Of a DNA stretch of 64,000 nucleotides, positions 25,026 to 34,132 are shown piece after piece (position 1 is the first letter of the stretch; the number at the start of each line of letters is the position of its first letter). The notes beneath the pieces are model-generated. The model saw only the letters and a program-made list of their open reading frames with translations. It was not told the DNA's origin and ran no database searches. This DNA comes from Oscillospiraceae bacterium (lineage in GTDB: Bacteria > Bacillota > Clostridia > Oscillospirales > Oscillospiraceae): assembly GCA_009782435.1 (NCBI GenBank), contig WRJA01000001.1, positions 1-64,000 on the forward strand, given 5' to 3'. Both the position numbers and the translations under genes were made by a program.

Positions 25026-26068
25026 CGGTACGGCCCCCCGTTTTCAAGCGCGATTTCCAGCAGGTAGTTGGTAAAACGCTGACCGAATACATCGTTGACG
25101 GTCACGACGCGCATACCTCCGGATTCGCCGTTTTTCTTCAGCAAAGGCTCGTCATTGTCCTCATACATGATAAAAACGCTGTTTTCGGCATTGACTTCAT
25201 CCATATCGATGCCGGAAATATAGTCGTCAACACCGACGGCCAAAACCCGCGTATATTTTTCCGTCAATTCGGGGTCAACAAGATGCAAAACACCGGAGAG
25301 CAGGGTCCCCCTGAAGCTGTGCGAAGTCGTCCCCGCGGTTGACCTTATGCTCATTGTGCGCTTAACGGAAGGCAGGGCGCGAATTTCATCCAAACCGATC
25401 TCTGCCAAAACAACTCCGTTTGCGCGAATCGCAAGGCTCTCTGTCTCGACCGGGCCGTCGCCCTCTCCGGGCTCAAAGCGCACCATATACGGGACTTCTT
25501 CGGCGGTTTTACCGGAAACATATTCCTCAAAAACCCCGAAAGCCGCATTGACGCCGTTGATTATGCCCTCGGTCGTAACGGTAGCTCCGGTAATCGCAAC
25601 GATTTCGTTATCCGCGCGGGCGTTAAGCCGCACGAGTTTCAGGTATTCCGATACCGTTTTGCCGGCGAAGCGTCCCGTAAACCACGAACTGTCCATATCC
25701 CTCACATAATGCGGCGTCTCATTGTGCTCAATTATTTCGATACCGAGACTTTTACCGCTTTCGGCGTCGATGACCGCGGCAAGCGTGACAGGGCCGTTGT
25801 AAGCCACGGGTTTAACGATAAAAGCGTACAAATCCGCGTATTTATATACTTTGATCACTGCCGGAAATTTCTCCGCGCGCTCTTTCGGCAGAGCCATACG
25901 GCTTATATCGGTGAAGTCAGTGTAATCTATCCCGCAAACCGCAGTGACGGCGATACCCTCCGCCTCAGTAAGCGCTGAAGTTTCGGAGGCGCAACCGGAA
26001 AGCGCGGCGGCAAAAAATATACTCAGGGCGGCGGAAACGATCCGGCGCGGGTTATTGCGGATTTTCAT
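25022..26068 (-). CDS. Lipoprotein with FMN-binding domain and sulfite-oxidase-fold domain
   Basis: 348 aa. Lipobox LSGC (Cys 26). About 70-190 is an FMN_bind domain like RnfG/NqrC, with ITGATVTTEGI at about 159-169; the Thr of GAT is the residue to which FMN is covalently attached in the family by an ApbE-type transferase. About 205-345 is a molybdopterin-binding-like domain (SFRGTLLSGVLHLVD, VGVDDYISGIDMDEV). It would sit outside the membrane as a flavin-bearing electron carrier. ATGA overlap with the gene before and GTGA with the two-helix protein after it. No apbE is seen in the window. Confidence 0.82.
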   Translation of the reverse strand: MKIRNNPRRIVSAALSIFFAAALSGCASETSALTEAEGIAVTAVCGIDYTDFTDISRMALPKERAEKFPAVIKVYKYADLYAFIVKPVAYNGPVTLAAVIDAESGKSLGIEIIEHNETPHYVRDMDSSWFTGRFAGKTVSEYLKLVRLNARADNEIVAITGATVTTEGIINGVNAAFGVFEEYVSGKTAEEVPYMVRFEPGEGDGPVETESLAIRANGVVLAEIGLDEIRALPSVKRTMSIRSTAGTTSHSFRGTLLSGVLHLVDPELTEKYTRVLAVGVDDYISGIDMDEVNAENSVFIMYEDNDEPLLKKNGESGGMRVVTVNDVFGQRFTNYLLEIALENGGPYR

Positions 26069-27213
26069 TTATCCTCAACCAACCTTATTCTGAGAAGATC
26101 ATCCGTATCCGGATGATCGCTGCTTTCCGTCCAAATGACCTTCGCGCCCCCGCCGGGCAGCGGGATCATGATAGCGTCTTTCAGCTCGCTTCCCGGCGCA
26201 CGGCAACGCTCACCGGATCTCCCGATGATTTCAAATTCCGCAGCTTTGACCGTATCGATCTCAACCTCATACAGCAGCTCATCCAACGGTATCCCAGTCT
26301 CACCTTTCACCGTTTTTGTATCCATATATTCCGCAAGCATATACGGGAAAAAAACGGCGTCGGCGTTGGCGGAAAACCAAGCGATTTTCCGGACATTCAT
26401 CCCGAGTTTGACATACGGCGCCACATTAGTCGGAGAGTCCTCTCCGTCTGTCTTTATATAATAACGCGATTTCACCATGTTCATCGCCTCGTTTTTCTTG
26501 AAACCGTCAGAGGATTTCATGGTAAAAAAAGCTTTGCTGTCAACATAGTCAAGGCGCGAGAAAATCTGCTCCAAATCCATGGCATTATCCCGCGAGCCGT
26601 AGTATTCATATTCAATACCGGCTATTCCTTCCGTCAGGCCGGCAAACACCCACACGTTTTTGATGTTTTTTTCAGGTATTTCCTCATACATAATGATTTT
26701 TTCCAGCTGTTTGACCCAATAAGGACCGAACTGCCCTTGAACTGCCGCCCAAGCGGGGTATTTGTCATCGTCCAATTTCGCCAGACCGTCGACAGTGACG
26801 GCGATCATAAGGTCAGGGGTATCGTCTATCACTTCTCGGGAGAACAGACAATAATAATTGTCGCGGCCTGTCATACCGAGTCCGGCGCAATCGTCAAGAT
26901 TACCTCCGGCAAAAGCGATAACGTCTTTCAAGAGCGGTCCTGTCATTAAAAACTCCTCATACAGACCGGTCGTGCGCCTGTAACTTGCGGCAAGCTCATA
27001 TTGAGGCAACGTCCTAAGCTCAGCGACGGTAATTTCCGCTATACCGCCGCCGAGCTCCCGCAGACCCTCTATTTGTATCGTCAAGGCTTCATAAGCCGGA
27101 TCACCGCTGTCCGTGACATGTGATCTGCCCGCTGCCGGCGCACCGCAGGCAACTGACAAAAGCGCGGCGCACACCGTTCCTGTAATAAGCAAAAAGAACT
27201 TAATGTTTTTCAT
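26065..27213 (-). CDS. Lipoprotein with tandem sulfite-oxidase-fold-like domains
   Basis: 382 aa. Lipobox SVAC (Cys 23). About 45-180 is a molybdopterin-binding-like domain (ITVAELRTLPQYELAA, GPLLKDVIAFAGG, AVQGQFGPYWVKQLEKIIM). About 185-380 looks like a second, more divergent copy (TGIPLDELLYEVEID). Neither has the Moco Cys. ATGA-coupled to the FMN-binding lipoprotein downstream. No catalytic residues are recognised; a ligand-binding role in the surface complex is inferred. Confidence 0.75.
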   Translation of the reverse strand: MKNIKFFLLITGTVCAALLSVACGAPAAGRSHVTDSGDPAYEALTIQIEGLRELGGGIAEITVAELRTLPQYELAASYRRTTGLYEEFLMTGPLLKDVIAFAGGNLDDCAGLGMTGRDNYYCLFSREVIDDTPDLMIAVTVDGLAKLDDDKYPAWAAVQGQFGPYWVKQLEKIIMYEEIPEKNIKNVWVFAGLTEGIAGIEYEYYGSRDNAMDLEQIFSRLDYVDSKAFFTMKSSDGFKKNEAMNMVKSRYYIKTDGEDSPTNVAPYVKLGMNVRKIAWFSANADAVFFPYMLAEYMDTKTVKGETGIPLDELLYEVEIDTVKAAEFEIIGRSGERCRAPGSELKDAIMIPLPGGGAKVIWTESSDHPDTDDLLRIRLVEDK

Positions 27214-27228
27214 TGCGGCCTCCGGCGG

Positions 27229-28116
27229 TTAATCCTGCGGCGTGAATTCAAAGACGGCGATCTCGCTGTCTGTTTTACCGTAACCGATAACGATCGCTTT
27301 GATCACGGTCGGCCCCGGCACGGGAATGGGGACATTGAGTTCCGGCCGGTATGTACTCGGGTTATACATAGGCGATAATGCCGTGGGATCGCTGCCGTCT
27401 AAAGTAAAGTGCAGCTTAACAAGTCCGTAATCGGGGTGCTGCAGCTTAACGGTTTCACCTTCGGCGATCGGGCCCGGCAAAGGAAAGGTCGAAGCCGGCG
27501 GCCACTTTTCACAGGGAGCGTCTGAAATTACGATCTCGGAAATATTTTCAACAAACGCGGGGTTTGTATGTTCGAAAGGATCGGTCTGTCCTATAAAGAG
27601 ACACGGGCCCTCCTCCCTCACAGACGTCAAATCGTCCGAACCCTCGCGCCAACGATATGCGATTATTGGTAAAACCGGCTCGGCGTCTTCCCCGTTTTCA
27701 TTCACATTCGGATAAAAATACCTCGTTGAAAACAACTGCTCCGCCGTCAGACTGACCTCATATCCGTCCTCACCGCGGAATGTGACCATTTGCGCGGTCC
27801 CGTATACGCCCGCCTCCGTCAAAATATCCGTTACGCTGTACCCCTCGGCAGCAAAAAAACGTGTCGACGGCCAATTATTCACGGTTGAGTAAACATGAGA
27901 AAAAGACACGATCTGCGCATTTTTGAGTTCCGCATACGTAAAACTGAAGATCTCCGATCCGTCCGTGCTGACAACGCGTATACGCCGGTCGTCGTTTTCG
28001 GTAAAATCCGGCGCTTCGGAAACCGCATACCCGGGCGCATCGTCCGGTAAAGCGCCGGGCGCGCATGCCGACAATAACAGCACAAAAACCGGGAGAATAA
28101 ATTTGACTTTCAGCAT
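27229..28116 (-). CDS. Lipoprotein with sulfite-oxidase-fold and chitobiase-like domains
   Basis: 295 aa. Lipobox LSAC (Cys 18). About 40-205 is the molybdopterin-binding-like domain with the signature YSTVNNWPS, GYSVTDILTEAGV and FRGEDGYEVSL; about 215-295 is the FN3-associated/chitobiase-type domain (LHFTLDGSDPT, YRPELNVPIPV). It is a clear relative of the product at 29048 and of the SLH protein at 15575. The Moco Cys is absent. Part of the tightly packed minus operon. Confidence 0.8.
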   Translation of the reverse strand: MLKVKFILPVFVLLLSACAPGALPDDAPGYAVSEAPDFTENDDRRIRVVSTDGSEIFSFTYAELKNAQIVSFSHVYSTVNNWPSTRFFAAEGYSVTDILTEAGVYGTAQMVTFRGEDGYEVSLTAEQLFSTRYFYPNVNENGEDAEPVLPIIAYRWREGSDDLTSVREEGPCLFIGQTDPFEHTNPAFVENISEIVISDAPCEKWPPASTFPLPGPIAEGETVKLQHPDYGLVKLHFTLDGSDPTALSPMYNPSTYRPELNVPIPVPGPTVIKAIVIGYGKTDSEIAVFEFTPQD

Positions 28117-28118
28117 TG

Positions 28119-29048
28119 TTACCTCATTATAACGGTTTTGTCAAACGGCTCATGGTTTCCGTTACAGGCCGTGACCCTCAGTTCCCGGGCAGAAGCCGTT
28201 ACTGACAGATAATTCGGAGCGTCGCCTAAAGACGTAATATAATCACGCTCCGCCGCCGCATATGATTCTTTTGCACCTGAAGCCGCCATTATTTGGATGA
28301 TACCCGGACCGTATTTCGACACGTTATCCCCGTGCATCGGGAAACTGCGGGAATAGACGTGCTGATGACCGCACAATATCAGATCGACCCCGTGTTCCTC
28401 CAAAACCGGCAGAAAATACTCACGCATGGTTTCAGCCCTCTGCGTGTCCTTCGGGTTGTCCGTAACCGGCCACACGGGATGGTGCATCACCGCGATACGC
28501 CAATCGGCAAGTATTGCCGCTTTATCGGACAGATCATTTCGCAGCCGGTCGATATCCGTTTTATTTGCGGCTCCCATGATATTGCTGTCCAAAACGATAA
28601 AAAACACCCCGTCCCGGCTGAAGGAATAAAAAAAACCCTCTCCCGGTGCTTCCGGCGCGTAAGACGGATAGTCGAACTGTTCTGCCAACAGGGGATAATT
28701 GTCGTGATTTCCCGGCGCCGCGGCAATTAAAGGACCCGAAAGCAACTCCGCGGCCGCTTTTTTGAAATCCCGCCATTCCCCGGCGTCTCCGCCGTCGTTG
28801 ACCGTATCCCCGCCGAAAATGACAAGCTCCGGGGAAAAACGCGCGACAGCTTCCGAAATCAGCGCCCCGACCCCGGAATAGTCTCCGGTCTCCGGTTCGG
28901 CCTGTGTATCGCTGAAAAACAAAAAAGTAATTTCATTTTGTTCCGTCTGTTCCGGCAATGAACGGGCAGTCTCGCGGTCGCAGCCGAACGCAACCGGCAA
29001 ACATAATATCGACAGCGCGATAACTGCGCGGCGTATCATATGTATCAT
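28119..29048 (-). CDS. Secreted calcineurin-like metallophosphoesterase lipoprotein
   Basis: 309 aa. Signal sequence with lipobox AFGC (Cys about 23). All five metal motifs are present: FFSDTQ, FGGDTVNDGGD, PGNHDNYP, MHHPVWP and CGHQHVYSRS, as in purple-acid-phosphatase-like enzymes. It would hydrolyse a phosphoester outside the cell. Its position within the oxidase-fold lipoprotein operon (start overlapping the upstream stop as TAATG) suggests it may dephosphorylate the ligand, for example a cofactor phosphate, before uptake; this is inference. Confidence 0.88.
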   Translation of the reverse strand: MIHMIRRAVIALSILCLPVAFGCDRETARSLPEQTEQNEITFLFFSDTQAEPETGDYSGVGALISEAVARFSPELVIFGGDTVNDGGDAGEWRDFKKAAAELLSGPLIAAAPGNHDNYPLLAEQFDYPSYAPEAPGEGFFYSFSRDGVFFIVLDSNIMGAANKTDIDRLRNDLSDKAAILADWRIAVMHHPVWPVTDNPKDTQRAETMREYFLPVLEEHGVDLILCGHQHVYSRSFPMHGDNVSKYGPGIIQIMAASGAKESYAAAERDYITSLGDAPNYLSVTASARELRVTACNGNHEPFDKTVIMR

Positions 29049-30130
29049 TACTGCTCCACGATATAGTCAAATGTTACGGTTTGGCTTTTATCCTTTCCGA
29101 AGCCGGCGGCAAAAGCTTTGACTGTAACGCTTTCCGTCAGTGTGAGCGGGACATTGAGCTGCGGCTGAAAATAGCTTGCGGAAGGGTTATAAACAGAGCT
29201 GAGATAATCCGGTTCACTGCCGTCTTGAGTGTAATATATGCGAACACTGTCCATATTTTCATGTAAAAACATGAGCTCCGTCCCGGCGGAGACCGGACCG
29301 GTATCCGGCACGGAAACTTCCGGCGCCGCCCAACTGCCCGCCGGTACGGTCGAAACCTCGATTTTACTGAGGTCTTTGACAAATGACGCTGTATTCACTT
29401 CCCACGGGCCGCTTTGTCCGAAAAACGGGCGGATGTTTTCCCGTCTCGCTTTTCCGGCGTCTCCCCAGACCCACGCGATGACCGGTTCGACCGGAAACGC
29501 TCCGCTGCTGCCGAAAGCGCCGTGGTTCGCAAATGAATACCGCGTGCCGAAAATCTGCTCGTACGTCAGCACCGCGTAATACCCGTCTGTTGACATAAAC
29601 TTAAAACTTACCGCGTTATCTTTTATTCCGGCTTGCTGCAGGAAATAAGGAAGCGAAACGCCGCCGGCTTCCATTTGACCGAAGCTCGGCCAGTTGTTTG
29701 TCGTTGAATAGACAAATTCACGGTAGCCATCTGACATAGCTTCCAATTGGACAAATGACCAAGCTGTTTCGCCTTTTGTCCCTTCACCGCTGACGGTCAG
29801 GATGACAGGGCCGGAAGACGCCGCGGCCGGAGTTTCAGCGAAACCGGTTCCCTCCGGCTTTTCTCCCTGTTTCGAGTCCCCGGCCGGGCGCGGAGTTACG
29901 GAAACTTCGGCTGCTGTTTCATCGGAACCCGATATCGTTTCACCGGTTTCGCGGAATGTATTCGCTTGTTTTTCTGTTAAGACCGAGCTTTCACCAAGCT
30001 CGGAAACATCGCCGGCCGGCGTTTCCGGAACGGTAAGCGCCGGCATTGTTTGGACAGACGAACAAGCCGCGCCGCATAATAATATTATTATGATAAGCGG
30101 TATCACCGATCGCTTATTTGCAGTATTCAT
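29048..30130 (-). CDS. Lipoprotein with sulfite-oxidase-fold and chitobiase-like domains, operon head
   Basis: 360 aa. Lipobox GAAC (Cys 23), then an 85-residue Ser/Thr/Glu/Pro-rich linker, the molybdopterin-binding-like domain (about 110-265: YSTTNNWPS, GVSLPYFLQQAGI, MSTDGYYAVLTYEQIFG) and a chitobiase-type domain (about 275-360: RIYYTQDGSEPD, YFQPQLNVPLTL). The long linker suits reach through the cell wall. First gene of the eight-gene minus operon; I could not find a convincing promoter in the 69 bp before it, so it may also be read through from degV. Confidence 0.8.
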   Translation of the reverse strand: MNTANKRSVIPLIIIILLCGAACSSVQTMPALTVPETPAGDVSELGESSVLTEKQANTFRETGETISGSDETAAEVSVTPRPAGDSKQGEKPEGTGFAETPAAASSGPVILTVSGEGTKGETAWSFVQLEAMSDGYREFVYSTTNNWPSFGQMEAGGVSLPYFLQQAGIKDNAVSFKFMSTDGYYAVLTYEQIFGTRYSFANHGAFGSSGAFPVEPVIAWVWGDAGKARRENIRPFFGQSGPWEVNTASFVKDLSKIEVSTVPAGSWAAPEVSVPDTGPVSAGTELMFLHENMDSVRIYYTQDGSEPDYLSSVYNPSASYFQPQLNVPLTLTESVTVKAFAAGFGKDKSQTVTFDYIVEQ

Positions 30131-30199
30131 GACTTGACGCTTATTCCTTCATAATTCTTTACTGAAAGCACATTATGAACCGGCGAATTTTTTCATATA

Positions 30200-31105
30200 T
30201 CAAGGATGCGCCGCGGAGCGCTCCCTGCCCGAGAAGAAAATCGCTATCGTGCCCGGACCCGCGTGAGAGCCGATGACGGGGCCTATATAGCTTGTTATGA
30301 TGGTTTTCGTGCCGAAGCGCGACTTGAGCATCTCTTTGATCTTTTCAGCCGTGTCCGGGCAGTCGGAATGTGATATGAAAATGGGATCGTTTTTCGTATC
30401 GTCGGCGATCTCGGCGGCTTCGTCGATCAAAACGGACAGCGCGTTTTCCCGTCCTCTTACTTTTTTTAAAACAATGAGCCGGCCCATTTCATCGACGGTA
30501 ATTATCGGTTTGAGATTCAAAACGTTGCCTACGAAAGCCGCCGGCGCGTTCAGCCGGCCGCCGCGCTTTAAAAACTGAAGATCGTCCAAGGTGACGCGGC
30601 CGTGTATTTTCATGCGGATTTCTTTCATATATTCAACAAGCTCTTCATAGAGCGCGCCGGCTTTTTTCTTTAATGCGGCTTTATACAGATACAAACCCTC
30701 GCCCATGGACGCCGTCAGGGAATCTATCACGGTTATTTTTCTCTTATTGAATTCGGTGAGCAGCCGGCCGGCCGCGCTGACAGCTTGCTCGAAGGTACCG
30801 CTCAAGCCGCTTGAAAAGGCCAAAAAGATGATATCTTTTTCCGCCTTGAGGTGCGGCGAAAAAAACTCGATAAAACGGCTTTCGTTGATCTGTGATGTTG
30901 TCGGCGTTTTGCCGGAGCGCATGAGATCGTAAAACTCCTTCGCGCTCGGGGATACTCTTCCGTCTTCGGACACTTTTCCCCAAACGTCGTCATAATCCTC
31001 GCCGTCTATGATATATGACAGCGGCACGATCTCCACTCCCAGTTCGTCCGCCATGCCCGGCGGCAGGTCTGTCGTTGAATCTGACATCAACACATAGTCT
31101 GACAT
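30200..31105 (-). CDS. DegV family fatty-acid-binding protein
   Basis: 301 aa, normal DegV length. N-terminal DSTTDLPP, the SQI block (TPTTSQINESRF) and the FLKRGGRLNAPAAFVGNVLN and HAGPGTIAIFF segments are family hallmarks. DegV proteins bind fatty acids and present them to fatty-acid kinase (FakA), which is not in this window. AGG-type ribosome site before the ATG. It is 54 bp downstream of trkH on the same strand. Confidence 0.92.
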   Translation of the reverse strand: MSDYVLMSDSTTDLPPGMADELGVEIVPLSYIIDGEDYDDVWGKVSEDGRVSPSAKEFYDLMRSGKTPTTSQINESRFIEFFSPHLKAEKDIIFLAFSSGLSGTFEQAVSAAGRLLTEFNKRKITVIDSLTASMGEGLYLYKAALKKKAGALYEELVEYMKEIRMKIHGRVTLDDLQFLKRGGRLNAPAAFVGNVLNLKPIITVDEMGRLIVLKKVRGRENALSVLIDEAAEIADDTKNDPIFISHSDCPDTAEKIKEMLKSRFGTKTIITSYIGPVIGSHAGPGTIAIFFSGRERSAAHP

Positions 31106-31131
31106 AAAGTTAACCTCGTAATATATTTTTT

Positions 31132-31148
31132 TATCCGGTTACCGGATA
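31132..31148. promoter_or_regulatory. Inverted repeat in the trkH-degV gap
   Basis: Perfect 8-bp arms TATCCGGT/ACCGGATA with one central base, between trkH and degV. Flanked by a T-run on its left side (plus strand), so on the minus strand an A-run follows. Could be an operator for degV or a weak stem; undecided. Confidence 0.4.
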
Positions 31149-31159
31149 CGGTAAGTCTG

Positions 31160-32602
31160 TCAAGTCTTTTTCCACGCGGCGGGGGTAAACAATACCAATA
31201 CGGGGATGATCTCAAGCCGGCCCGCCACCATGTTAAACGAGAGTATTATCTTTGATAATACAGAGAATTCATAATAGCTGCCGGCTGCGCCAATGAGTCC
31301 GAATTCCGGCCCTATGTTGTTAAGCGACGCGAAAACCGCTTCCGCGCTTGTCAGTATATCCTTGCTGTCTGCGGCAATGAGCGCCGTCGACGGCAGCAGA
31401 ATCGCAAAATACAGGAAGAAAAACAAAGCGGCTTTCGAAACGATCTCCGGATTTATCTTTTTCCCGTTGAGCTTAACTGTCTTGACGCTATCGGGATGGA
31501 ATACCTTATGCAGTTCGACTTTGACCATTTTAAAAAGCAAAAGGCCCCTGACTATCTTGATCCCTCCGCCGGTGGAGCCCGCGCAGCTTCCCGTAAACAT
31601 CAGGAATATCAAAAGAATCTGGCTCATAGCCGGCCAAAGGCTGAAATTCGCGTCTATAAACCCCGTCGTCGATACGGCGGCTGAAACCTGAAACGCCGTA
31701 TATCTGAGCGCTTTGAGAAAACCGCCGTAGATACCCGAGGTGTTTATCGTTATGATTATAACACAGACAAAAGCCATGCCGAGATAGAGTCTCAATTCCT
31801 CGTCTTTTACGAGTTTTTTCAAATCTCCGGCAAACGGGAGATAATACAGTGAAAAACTGATCCCGAACAGGAACATAAACACCGTGAGTATTATTTCAGC
31901 TGAGGCGTTGCCGAAAGCTCCGACGCTCGCATTCTTGTTTGAAACCCCGCCGGTCCCGGCTGTCGAAAAAGTGCTTATCAAACTGTCGAAGACCGAAAGG
32001 CCCGAAATCAAAAGAAGTATAAAAAGCACGGCGGTCATCACAAAGTATATGGTATATATTATCTTGGCGGTCTCTCTTATCCCGGGAACGATCTTGTGCG
32101 GCGAGGGTCCCGTTAACTCAGCCCTTAGAATATTGACCGACGACGCGTGTATCGACGGCATCAGCGCCGGTATCAGCAGCAGTATCCCCAATCCGCCCAT
32201 CCATTGCGACATGCTCCGCCAAAACAAAATACCCTCAGGCATTATCTCAACGTCGATAAGAATCGTGGCGCCGGTCGTTGTGAACCCCGAAACGGATTCA
32301 AAAACGCAGTCTATAACGCTGCTGAAGCAGCCCGAAAAATAATACGGCAGAGCGCCGAAGCACGATATGATTATCCATGAAAGAGCGGTGGCCGTGAAGG
32401 CGTCTCTTGTTCTTATTTTATTATCCTTCGGTTTTACCGAGGACGCCGAGGCTCCGGCAACGGCCGTGATCAAAAGAGAAAAAATAAAAGCCGTGTGATC
32501 CCCTCTGCCGTAAATCAGCGAAACGAGCAGCGGAAAAAACATAAACAACGCTTCAATTATCAGTATGTTTCCGATTAGTTTAATGACCAGTCTGCTGTTC
32601 AT
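31160..32602 (-). CDS. trkH: Potassium uptake protein TrkH/KtrB
   Basis: 480 aa, about 10 helices. The four selectivity-filter-like loops are visible: SVSGFTTTGAT, STAGTGGVSN, STTGFIDA and the last loop region near ASLNNIGPEFG, together with GSCAGSTGGGIK. It forms the ion path; TrkA, encoded 77 bp upstream in transcription order, gates it. Operon trkA-trkH. Confidence 0.95.
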   Translation of the reverse strand: MNSRLVIKLIGNILIIEALFMFFPLLVSLIYGRGDHTAFIFSLLITAVAGASASSVKPKDNKIRTRDAFTATALSWIIISCFGALPYYFSGCFSSVIDCVFESVSGFTTTGATILIDVEIMPEGILFWRSMSQWMGGLGILLLIPALMPSIHASSVNILRAELTGPSPHKIVPGIRETAKIIYTIYFVMTAVLFILLLISGLSVFDSLISTFSTAGTGGVSNKNASVGAFGNASAEIILTVFMFLFGISFSLYYLPFAGDLKKLVKDEELRLYLGMAFVCVIIITINTSGIYGGFLKALRYTAFQVSAAVSTTGFIDANFSLWPAMSQILLIFLMFTGSCAGSTGGGIKIVRGLLLFKMVKVELHKVFHPDSVKTVKLNGKKINPEIVSKAALFFFLYFAILLPSTALIAADSKDILTSAEAVFASLNNIGPEFGLIGAAGSYYEFSVLSKIILSFNMVAGRLEIIPVLVLFTPAAWKKT

Positions 32603-32679
32603 TTCCGGTTAGAGCCGTCCTTACTCTCGGTCCGGCCGATCATATAACGTCCCCGCCCCGCGGCAGCGTATCATATCGG

Positions 32680-34068
32680 TCAAGCCGGCTGCATTATACC
32701 GGCAAAATCATGAATATCACCGGTTTTGGCTATGACTATCACTTTGTCGCCTTTTTGCATCCTTGTTTCACCCGAAGGGATTATGATCTCATTATTCCTG
32801 TTGATACAGCCCAGCAGTATACCTTTTTTCAGTTTCAAGTCCTTGATCGGCACATTGAGGTATCTTGCCTCTCCGGTCAAATGAAATTCCGCGGCTTCAA
32901 CGTTTCCGTCTTCCCCGGCGTATATCTTGCGCATCATCCTGACATTGCCCCCGAGAGCGCCGGCCAAGCCCTTGACATAGCGGACTGCATAATCCGACGC
33001 TATGCTTTGCGGGTCAATAATGCTGTTCAGCCCGAGACTTTTCACCATACCCCGGTCGATTCGGTTGACCTTAGTTATCACCTTTTTTACGTTCAGCCGT
33101 AAAGCGTAAAGCGAAATGATGACATTTTCCTCATCTCTGTCCGTGAGGCAAATGAACGCGTCCGCCTTATCAACATCCTCAGATGTGAGGATGTTTTCAT
33201 TTGTGCCGTCGCCGTGTATGATCAGACAGCGGCGATTGATCTCGGAAAGAGTCTCAAACAGTTCTTCGCATTTCTCCATGTTCTTTTCAATTATCTTGAT
33301 ATTCGGTTTTAAATTGTGCGTATCCAAAAGCTCGGCGAGATAATGCGTGATCTTTCCTCCGCCTACGATCACCACTTCCTGCATTTTTCTCGGTTTTTCT
33401 CTTATGATCGTAAAAAAGCTCATGATCTCGGACGGTCGTCCCAATACTCTGATAACATCGGAGCCCTCAAGAATAAAATCGCCGTTCGGTATCATCGCGT
33501 TATTGTTTCTTTCAACGACCGCGAGCAAAATACCCATATCCTTGCGAAAAATCTCTGACACGCGTTTGCCGACAAAAAAATCAGGCGTTTCCGAAACTCT
33601 CAGAGAAACAAGCTCCACCATACCGCTAATAAAAGTGTCGATGCCGTCGGCGGTCCGGTATCTCAAAAGCCTTGATATCTCCCTTGCCGTTTGCAGGTCG
33701 GGATTGATGACGCCGTCGATTCCCAAATCGTTCCAAAGCTTGTTGTATTCAAAGGCGTATTCCGGTTTTCTGAGTCTCGCGACCGCTCGCCTCGTGCCGA
33801 GGCGCTTTGACATGATGCAGCACAGAATATTCACCTCGTCTACGCCTGTCGCGGCTACGATAAGATCCGCGCTTTTCGCTCCGGCTTCAACAAGCGTTTT
33901 CTCATAAAGCCCGCTGCCCGTAACGGTCTTTATGTCCAAGGCTTCGACCGCGCCGGCAAAAACACTGCGGTCGTTGTCCACAACGACCACATGAACGCCC
34001 TTTTCCTCTGATAAAGCCCGCGCGATCGTATAGCCTATTTTTCCGCACCCGACAACGATTATCTTCAT
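32680..34068 (-). CDS. trkA: Trk potassium channel regulatory subunit TrkA
   Basis: 462 aa. Two tandem RCK units, each with an NAD-type Rossmann fold (MKIIVVGCGKIGYTIA at the start, VVIVGGGKITHYLAELL mid-protein) followed by a TrkA_C ligand domain. It senses nucleotides and gates TrkH. The frame is open to 34164, but the ATG at 34068 starts exactly at the Rossmann beta strand, has a GGAGAA site, and the upstream extension would run through a leader terminator (34133-34159). Confidence 0.95.
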   Translation of the reverse strand: MKIIVVGCGKIGYTIARALSEEKGVHVVVVDNDRSVFAGAVEALDIKTVTGSGLYEKTLVEAGAKSADLIVAATGVDEVNILCCIMSKRLGTRRAVARLRKPEYAFEYNKLWNDLGIDGVINPDLQTAREISRLLRYRTADGIDTFISGMVELVSLRVSETPDFFVGKRVSEIFRKDMGILLAVVERNNNAMIPNGDFILEGSDVIRVLGRPSEIMSFFTIIREKPRKMQEVVIVGGGKITHYLAELLDTHNLKPNIKIIEKNMEKCEELFETLSEINRRCLIIHGDGTNENILTSEDVDKADAFICLTDRDEENVIISLYALRLNVKKVITKVNRIDRGMVKSLGLNSIIDPQSIASDYAVRYVKGLAGALGGNVRMMRKIYAGEDGNVEAAEFHLTGEARYLNVPIKDLKLKKGILLGCINRNNEIIIPSGETRMQKGDKVIVIAKTGDIHDFAGIMQPA

Positions 34069-34132
34069 GATCAAATTCTCCGTTTTGATATCCGCGTTAA
34101 GGCTTTGTTTTACCTTATGTGCCGCCGCGCCG

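Noticed and set aside
15575..30130. Functional molybdenum enzymes
   Set aside because: The oxidase-fold domains lack the cysteine that binds molybdenum in sulfite oxidases and no Moco biosynthesis or Tat signal was seen, so catalytic Moco use is not claimed.
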